Source: Pyrolobus sp964613695 (lineage in GTDB: Archaea > Thermoproteota > Thermoprotei_A > Sulfolobales > Pyrodictiaceae). Taken from it: DNA of 10,101 nucleotides. The position numbers were made by a program, and so were the translations under genes. Position 1 is the first letter of the stretch. Each line of letters opens with the position of its first letter. This document shows, piece after piece, positions 5,660-10,101 of this stretch. The stretch covers positions 1-10,101 of the forward strand of contig CAZTIR010000051.1 in the NCBI GenBank assembly GCA_964613695.1. Reading direction: 5' to 3'. The notes beneath the pieces were generated by a model. It saw only the letters and a program-made list of their open reading frames with translations. It was not told where the DNA came from and ran no database searches.

Positions 5660-5666
5660 TTTTATC
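5660..5666 (+). promoter_or_regulatory. Candidate TATA box for the methyltransferase gene
   Basis: TTTTATC followed by TTAA is the best AT-rich element before ATG 5766. It would start transcription near 5690, within a GGAGA-TAG-TCTCC inverted repeat at 5681-5693, giving a leader of about 75 nt. That is long for an archaeal gene. The same element read on the minus strand (GATAAAA) could instead serve the pilin-like gene. Confidence 0.4.
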
Positions 5667-5765
5667 TTAACCTGGTCTACGGAGATAGTCTCCCGGCGGA
5701 GAGGCCCGATGAAGTGTAAAGCCGGGGCTGACGCGTGACGAGCAACACCTAGGCGGAGGGCCGTT

Positions 5766-6380
5766 ATGGGGGAGAGGCTTGCACCCTTCATACCCTCGCC
5801 GGTGAGCATAGTATACCATGCTCTTGATCTGGCGCGCGTCTGTGAGAACGATGTGCTGTACGACCTGGGTGCTGGAGATGGGCGCGTAGTTATCATAGCT
5901 GCTCGCGACTTCGGTGTGCGTAGAGCCGTAGGCGTCGAGATAGACGATGTCCTCGCCACGGTGGCGCGCGTCAGGGCCAGGGAGGAGGGTGTTGAGGATA
6001 GAGTCGAGATAATAGAGGATGATATGTTCAGGGTCGATGTTAGTGAGGCTACTGTGGTATACTTGTACATGTACGCGAGTATCAACGAGAGACTCGCCCC
6101 CAAGCTAGAGAGGGAGCTTAGCCCAGGCTCCCGGGTCGTGACGCTCGACTTCCCGGTGCCACAGTGGGTGCCGGTCCGCGTGAGGAGAGTTGAGGACGAG
6201 GCGGGTAGGATACGGAGCATCTACCTGTTCGTGAGGGGTGTTAGCGACGCAAAGAGCCTGGCTAGGAGGGGTAGGGAGCGGCTACAAGCATTTGCCGAGA
6301 GACTCGACCCGTGTAGACGCCTAGCCGGGCCTACTGTAGCCTCTCGCGTAGAATCCGCCAGTACTCCTCGTCGTTCATGA
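5766..6380 (+). CDS. Class I SAM-dependent methyltransferase, aKMT/Dot1-like protein lysine methyltransferase
   Basis: Proteins of this type in Sulfolobus (aKMT) methylate lysines on many proteins, including chromatin proteins. The resemblance covers the whole core: PFIPSPVSIVYHALDLARV (about 7-25), SAM motif I YDLGAGDGRVV (32-42), the acidic end of strand 2 in AVGVEID (54-60), EIIEDDMF, the VVYLYMYASINERLAPKLERELSPGSRVV segment, and LDFPVPQWVPV. The core ends near residue 157 (IYLFV), the normal family length. A further 47 basic residues (AKSLARRGRERLQAF, then a Ser/Arg-rich tail) have no family counterpart that I recall. ATG 5766 has GGAGGG 5 nt upstream. The last 50 bp overlap the convergent thioredoxin-fold gene, so the tail may be an extension into antisense DNA. 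Methyltransferase class is certain; lysine specificity is inferred from similarity. Confidence 0.82.
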   Translation: MGERLAPFIPSPVSIVYHALDLARVCENDVLYDLGAGDGRVVIIAARDFGVRRAVGVEIDDVLATVARVRAREEGVEDRVEIIEDDMFRVDVSEATVVYLYMYASINERLAPKLERELSPGSRVVTLDFPVPQWVPVRVRRVEDEAGRIRSIYLFVRGVSDAKSLARRGRERLQAFAERLDPCRRLAGPTVASRVESASTPRRS

Positions 6381-7101
6381 TCTCTTTCTGCTCCCTCTCT
6401 ATCTTACGGATAAGGCCGACCGCACCCCTCTCAACGAAACGCTCGACGCTCCTCACGGCATCCGGCATGCTTGAGGGCCTCCAGGGTAGACCCGAGCGGC
6501 CTATCGAAGCCTTCGCCAGCAGCCATAGCCTTACGGCACCCCGCCTCACATGCTCCTTGAGCGTCTCAGGGTCTAGGCGGCCATCGAGGCTCCACCAGAG
6601 CTCGCGCACAAAACTAACACCAAGGGCGCGCGCAACCATATCACGCCATTCTTTCCACAGCTCTAAGCGCCTAGCATACACTTCTTGCAATACGCGCTCG
6701 GGGTCAAGCTTCGTAAATGGCGTCCTCAACGCAGCTGCTACGAGCTCGCGAGTCAACCCCACCGTCGGATCGTCGTGCAAGAGCGCTACAGCCGCCGCGA
6801 AGCTACTGTGGATGAGTGCGTCGCGTACAGCCTCCAGCGGGTCCCCTATACTCGGCTCGTAGACGCCCTCAATCATCTCCTCTACTTCGCGAGGATCTAG
6901 AGGATCGGTTGCCGCCGGCACCCCCTCATACACTACGAAGGGTACGCTCAGGGCGCCCTCCCGCAACACCACCCTAGGATCCGTGACGTCAACGAGCTCG
7001 ACACTATCGAGCTTACCTCGTTCGGCTAGGTGGCGCACAAGCTTATAGCTCACGGCGCACGTGGGGTGTATGAATATCTTCACGCGCGTAAAGGCTCCCA
7101 C
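6331..7101 (-). CDS. Thioredoxin-fold protein with helical C-terminal domain
   Basis: The N-terminal 80 residues look like a thioredoxin/glutaredoxin fold. VKIFIHPTCAVSYKLVRHLAE carries a CxxS redox motif (Cys15, Ser18) and is followed by LSVPFVVYEGV with the characteristic cis-Pro at about 54. The remaining 170 residues are mostly helical (DPLEAVRDALIHSSFAAAVALL, ERVLQEVYARRLELWKEWRDMVARALG, and a charged end with KIEREQKEIMNDEEYW). I cannot assign a family to this part. The start is GTG 7101, 4 nt after the stop of the flavodiiron gene, with GGGTGA just upstream; GTG 7086 is an alternative. The tight spacing implies co-translation with the flavodiiron protein, so a role as its redox partner or in thiol repair during oxidative stress is plausible but inferred. 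Its 3' end overlaps the methyltransferase gene. Confidence 0.68.
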   Translation of the reverse strand: MGAFTRVKIFIHPTCAVSYKLVRHLAERGKLDSVELVDVTDPRVVLREGALSVPFVVYEGVPAATDPLDPREVEEMIEGVYEPSIGDPLEAVRDALIHSSFAAAVALLHDDPTVGLTRELVAAALRTPFTKLDPERVLQEVYARRLELWKEWRDMVARALGVSFVRELWWSLDGRLDPETLKEHVRRGAVRLWLLAKASIGRSGLPWRPSSMPDAVRSVERFVERGAVGLIRKIEREQKEIMNDEEYWRILRERLQ

Positions 7102-7105
7102 CGTG

Positions 7106-8332
7106 TCACCCGCCTGCTAGAAGCTGTTTAATCTTTGCCGCGAGGTCCTCTAGGAGCTGGCGCGTTACTACCGGAGGCGCTGGCATGTGGAGCTCGAGCT
7201 TCTCGACACTGAAGCCGCAGGAGGATAGGATATCGGATATCTTCTTGCCAGCCACACCGCCCCAGCCGTAAGGCGAGAGGAGTATCACGCGCTTCCCGCG
7301 CGCGGCGCTCTTCTCGCAGAATAGTAGCGCTAGGTGGCGGAGGAGCGGGTTACTCTCAGCCTCGTAAGTCGCACCGCTTAGCACTATTAGCTTGGAGTCT
7401 GCCGCGTGGGCCACTATATCGCTCAGGGCATGCCTCTTGACATCGTTGAGAGTATAGTAGTGGACTTGGTAGCCACTGGCCGCTAGTAGTCTAGCGGCGA
7501 TACCCCCCAGTAGGTCGCTAGAGCCGTACATCGTCACTGCCACTACTAGCGCTTTGTTCTCGAGGGGCTCTCCTCTACCAAGCCTCTCGTAGAGATCGAG
7601 TATCTTGTCCACATGGCTGCGCCAGATCACCCCGTGCCCGGGCGCTATTAGGGAGGGTTTGATGCCGCTAGCCTGTAGCTTCTCCAGAGCCTTGACGATA
7701 TAGTCGCGATAGTGGCCGATAACCGTCACGACATACTTCTGAGCGTACCATAGTATGGTGTCAAGCGAGCCGCCCTTCTCGGCCTCATCGTCGTAGATGT
7801 ATGGGAGTGTACCATAAGCGCCGAAAACATCGCAGGTTATGAGGGCCTTGTACCCGGGTATCCACGTGACCATGGTCTCGGGCCAGTGGAGCCAAGGCGT
7901 GTAGACTAGGCGCAGCTCAACCCCGCCGACCCTGATCGTCTCGCCGTCCTTCACGATTCTCATCCTGGAGGCGAGTGTCGGGTAACTCTGCCTAGCCATC
8001 CTAAGCGCCAGGGGGTGAGCCAACACGGCCGCGTTGACCGCGTGCTTCGCTATGAGTTCTAGCGAGCCCGTATGATCCGGCTCCATATGGTGAACCACAA
8101 TGTACCTCACATTCTTAAGATCGATTATGCTCTCCAATGCCTCTAGGTGGGCGGCTGCATAGTTGAACTTCCACCCGTCAAAGACGACTGCACCCTCCTC
8201 CGTCACGAGGAGGTAGGAGTTGTAGGTTATGCCCTCCGGTATCTCCCACTGACCCTCGAAGAAGTTCACCCTATCGTCATCGACTCGTAGCAGATAGAAG
8301 TTCTTCTCAATCTCTTCTATAGTTACTCTCAC
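7106..8332 (-). CDS. fprA: Flavodiiron protein (A-type flavoprotein), O2/NO reductase
   Basis: Flavodiiron proteins reduce O2 to water or NO to N2O with electrons passed through FMN to a diiron site, protecting anaerobes. The 408-residue protein has the two standard domains. The metallo-beta-lactamase domain (about 1-255) has a complete iron-ligand set: His82-x-Glu84-x-Asp86-His87 in HHMEPDHTGS, His149 in LHWPETM, Asp168 in CDVFGAYG and His233 in PGHG. The flavodoxin domain (about 260-408) has FMN loops TMYGSSD, SGATYEAES and SPYGWGGVAG. There is no rubredoxin or flavin reductase extension, so an external donor is needed. GTG 8332 has no SD but lies at a short distance after a TATA-like box, suggesting a near-leaderless transcript. 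The thioredoxin-fold gene follows after 4 nt. O2 versus NO preference cannot be read from the sequence. Confidence 0.95.
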   Translation of the reverse strand: MRVTIEEIEKNFYLLRVDDDRVNFFEGQWEIPEGITYNSYLLVTEEGAVVFDGWKFNYAAAHLEALESIIDLKNVRYIVVHHMEPDHTGSLELIAKHAVNAAVLAHPLALRMARQSYPTLASRMRIVKDGETIRVGGVELRLVYTPWLHWPETMVTWIPGYKALITCDVFGAYGTLPYIYDDEAEKGGSLDTILWYAQKYVVTVIGHYRDYIVKALEKLQASGIKPSLIAPGHGVIWRSHVDKILDLYERLGRGEPLENKALVVAVTMYGSSDLLGGIAARLLAASGYQVHYYTLNDVKRHALSDIVAHAADSKLIVLSGATYEAESNPLLRHLALLFCEKSAARGKRVILLSPYGWGGVAGKKISDILSSCGFSVEKLELHMPAPPVVTRQLLEDLAAKIKQLLAGG

Positions 8333-8340
8333 GATTACAC

Positions 8341-8397
8341 CAGTGTACCGGGGCAGGGTGCTAGGGTAAAATCCGGTTGGCGGCTTATACTACACTG
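8341..8397. promoter_or_regulatory. Promoter region of the flavodiiron operon with flanking inverted repeats
   Basis: On the minus strand ATTTTACC (8372-8365) would place a start near 8342, 10 nt before GTG 8332. AGTATAAG (8391-8384) is a stronger TATA match, with a start near 8361. CAGTGTA (8341-8347) and TACACTG (8391-8397) are exact 7-bp inverted repeats that bracket both boxes. Regulation through these arms is speculative. Confidence 0.4.
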
Positions 8398-8422
8398 TGG
8401 CGTCAATGCCTCGGGGCTCGTT

Positions 8423-8626
8423 TCACAACTCACCCATACGCTGCTTCAACCTAACAAGCCGTGTAAGATAGCCAGCTATCTGGTTCCGGAGCTTCTTAGA
8501 CTCAACCTCGACCAGCTGCGCGACAACCCTCTTGTTATGCTCGAAGTCTGTGGTGAAGAGGTCGGGGTACATCTGGAGTAGCCTCCTCGCAGTCCTCTTC
8601 ACCAGGCTCGTGTAGACCTTGCCCAT
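8423..8626 (-). CDS. rps17e: Small ribosomal subunit protein S17e
   Basis: S17e is an archaeal/eukaryotic small-subunit protein with no bacterial homologue. The 67-residue product has the expected length and nearly all conserved blocks: MGKVYTSLVKRTARRLL, YPDLFTTDFEHNKRVVAQL, and VESKKLRNQIAGYLTRLVRLKQR. The ATG at 8626 fits the family's MGKV N-terminus. The upstream GGGGCTGGGAC is only a weak SD. It diverges from the thermosome gene. The flavodiiron gene starts 90 nt downstream on the same strand and appears to have its own promoter, so S17e is probably a single-gene transcript. Confidence 0.97.
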   Translation of the reverse strand: MGKVYTSLVKRTARRLLQMYPDLFTTDFEHNKRVVAQLVEVESKKLRNQIAGYLTRLVRLKQRMGEL

Positions 8627-8682
8627 TGTCCCAGCCCCTGCTGCACCGCCCGCATGGCGTAGTAAAACCTTGGTTGCAAAAA

Positions 8683-8692
8683 GCTTTTATAG
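8683..8692. promoter_or_regulatory. TATA element of the thermosome gene, possibly shared with S17e
   Basis: GCTTTTATAG, preceded by the A-rich GCAAAAA, lies about 50 nt before ATG 8739. It predicts a start near 8714 with a 25-nt leader. On the minus strand it reads CTATAAAAGC, a good TATA box that would give S17e a leader of about 35 nt. A second minus-strand candidate is GTTTTACTA near 8660-8668. Confidence 0.6.
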
Positions 8693-8723
8693 AAGTGTAG
8701 CCGTACAGCCTACCGGAAGGTCT

Positions 8724-8732
8724 GGAGGGTGA
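8724..8732 (+). promoter_or_regulatory. Strong SD of the thermosome gene
   Basis: GGAGGGTGA is a near-complete match to the archaeal anti-SD and ends 6 nt before ATG 8739. It fixes the start and fits high expression of a chaperonin. Confidence 0.75.
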
Positions 8733-8738
8733 CGAGAG

Positions 8739-10101
8739 ATGGCCCTCTACGGCATCCCGGTACTGGTCTTGAAGGAGGGTACCAGCAGGACTTACGGCCG
8801 CGAGGCTTTGAGGAGCAACATACTAGCAGCCAAGGTGTTGGCCGAGATACTGAGGACGAGCCTGGGCCCACGCGGCCTCGACAAGATGCTCGTCGATAGC
8901 TTCGGCGACGTGACTATAACGAACGATGGAGCCACGATACTCAAGGAGATGGAGATACAGCACCCCGCCGCCAAGCTAATGGTTGAGGTCGCTAAGGCCC
9001 AGGATGCTGAGGTGGGCGACGGCACCACCAGCGCTGTCGTGCTGGCCGGCATGCTCCTAGACAGGGCGGAGACGCTTCTAGAGGAGAACATACACCCCAC
9101 AACCATCATCGAGGGCTACAAGAAGGCTCTCGCCTACGCCCTCGAGCAGCTAGAGCAGCTAGGCACGCCCGTTAACGTCGAGGACGATGCAGAGCTGAAG
9201 AAGATCGCTTGGACTAGCATCGCTAGCAAGTACATCGGCTCGGGCGAGGCTTCCGAGCTGCTACTCGACATGGCTGTCAAGGCTGTGAGGAAGGTTGCGG
9301 AGAAGAGACCCGACGGTACCTACGAGGTTAGGCTGGATGACATAAAGATCGAGAAGAAGAAGGGCGGCAGCCTACTCGACAGCCAGTTCGTCGAGGGCAT
9401 TGTACTAGACAAGGAGGTAGTCCACCCTGGCATGCCGAAGAGGATTGAGAACGCTTTCATCGTGCTCCTCGACGCCCCCCTAGAGGTCGAGAAGCCCGAG
9501 ATCACCGCTAAGATCAGCATAACAAGCCCGGAGAAGATAAAGGCCTTCCTAGACGAGGAGGCCAGGATACTACGCGACATGGTAGAGAAGATCTACGAGG
9601 TTGCTAAGCAGAGGATTGAGAGGGAGGGTTACAAGCTGGGCGAGAACGCTGGCATCGTAGTATTCTGCCAGAAGGGTATCAACGAGGTTGCGCAGCACTT
9701 CCTAGCCAAGAAGGGGATAATGGCCGTTAGGAGGGTTAAGAGGAGCGACATGGAGAAGCTTGAGAGGGCTACCGGCGCTAGGATAGTGAGCAGTATCCGC
9801 GACCTAACGCCAGACGACCTGGGCTTCGCGGGACTAGTGGAGGAGAGGAGAGTGGGTAACGACAAGATGGTCTTCATCGAGAAGTGCAAGAACCCGAGGG
9901 CTGTCACAATCCTCCTACGTGGCGCGAACGACATGCTACTAGACGAGGCTGAGAGGAACCTAGAGGACGCCCTACGCGTACTAAGGAACGTATTGAGGAA
10001 GCCGAAGATTGTGCCAGGCGGTGGCGCTGTAGAGGTCGAGCTTGCTATGAGGCTACGCGAGTACGCTAGGAAGGTTGGTGGCAAGGAGCAGCTAGCTATC
10101 G
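8739..10101 (+). CDS. Thermosome subunit (group II chaperonin), partial, C-terminus missing
   Basis: This is a subunit of the archaeal CCT-like chaperonin, a double-ring ATP-driven folding machine. About 454 of an expected 540-560 residues are present; the gene runs off the right edge. The equatorial domain has LGPRG (about 42-46), TITNDGATIL and the catalytic GDGTT (93-97). The apical domain has VHPGMPKRIENA and the CQKGINEVAQHFLAKKGIMAVRRVKRSDMEKLERATGA blocks (split here only by length). The returning equatorial part has IVPGGGAVEVELAMRLR. Between DMVEKI (ending at 285) and AGIVVFCQKG there are about 15 more residues than in Sulfolobus subunits as I remember them. Alpha, beta or gamma type cannot be settled from this part. 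It diverges from S17e behind a good TATA box and SD. Confidence 0.96.
   Translation, partial: MALYGIPVLVLKEGTSRTYGREALRSNILAAKVLAEILRTSLGPRGLDKMLVDSFGDVTITNDGATILKEMEIQHPAAKLMVEVAKAQDAEVGDGTTSAVVLAGMLLDRAETLLEENIHPTTIIEGYKKALAYALEQLEQLGTPVNVEDDAELKKIAWTSIASKYIGSGEASELLLDMAVKAVRKVAEKRPDGTYEVRLDDIKIEKKKGGSLLDSQFVEGIVLDKEVVHPGMPKRIENAFIVLLDAPLEVEKPEITAKISITSPEKIKAFLDEEARILRDMVEKIYEVAKQRIEREGYKLGENAGIVVFCQKGINEVAQHFLAKKGIMAVRRVKRSDMEKLERATGARIVSSIRDLTPDDLGFAGLVEERRVGNDKMVFIEKCKNPRAVTILLRGANDMLLDEAERNLEDALRVLRNVLRKPKIVPGGGAVEVELAMRLREYARKVGGKEQLAI

Noticed and set aside
5700..5760. A possible C/D box small RNA (GATGAA near 5708 and CTGA near 5728)
   Set aside because: Box C is imperfect, no convincing final box D or terminal stem is found, and the region is better read as a 5' leader.
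5597..6220. A 207-codon Ser/Thr-rich open frame antisense to the methyltransferase gene
   Set aside because: Its composition is the mirror of the sense gene, which has intact SAM motifs and an SD.
6377..6862. A plus-strand open frame antisense to the thioredoxin-fold gene
   Set aside because: Ser-rich antisense shadow with no motif, start signal or operon context.
8792..10084. Three Ser-rich minus-strand open frames (8792-9109, 9320-9580, 9629-10084)
   Set aside because: All lie antisense to the thermosome gene, whose protein is unmistakable; they reflect its codon use.

Overview
The window looks like a hyperthermophilic crenarchaeon (Thermoproteota, order Desulfurococcales; a Pyrodictiaceae-like genome is my best guess, from general resemblance only). 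The gene content is archaeal: L12/P1, S17e, aIF1A, an NMD3 homologue, Rio1 kinase, a DUF424 protein and a group II chaperonin. The DNA is moderately GC-rich, genes are tightly packed, GTG starts are frequent, purine-rich Shine-Dalgarno (SD) sites are common, and promoters look like archaeal TATA boxes.

Layout. (1) 1-606, minus: a cis-prenyltransferase (UppS family) whose C-terminus lies outside the window. It diverges from rpl12 (690-1028), and one AT-rich element near 645-655 can serve as TATA box in both directions. (2) 1133-3698, plus: a translation and ribosome-biogenesis run of DUF424, NMD3, aIF1A and Rio1. The Rio1 frame appears to start at a CTG codon behind a strong SD and is in the same frame as aIF1A, separated by one TGA. 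(3) 3750-5003, plus: a fucose/arabinose isomerase-fold protein of unknown substrate. (4) A convergent gap with tandem palindromes, then a type IV pilin-like membrane-anchored protein (5527-5063, minus). (5) A 238-bp divergent intergenic region rich in inverted repeats, then a Dot1/aKMT-like lysine methyltransferase (5766-6380, plus). Its 3' end overlaps the convergent gene by 50 bp. (6) 8332-6331, minus: a two-gene unit of a flavodiiron protein and a thioredoxin-fold protein with a helical C-terminal extension, probably for O2 or NO reduction. (7) S17e (8626-8423, minus) diverges from a thermosome subunit (8739 onward, plus), which runs off the right edge.

Most of the window serves translation, ribosome maturation and protein quality control. 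The redox pair, the pilin-like protein and the sugar-isomerase homologue are less expected neighbours. I see no mobile element, CRISPR array, tRNA or rRNA. No clearly new multi-gene system is evident. The most unusual items are the aIF1A/Rio1 junction, the flavodiiron-thioredoxin pair, the palindromic intergenic regions and a 15-residue insertion in the thermosome apical domain.
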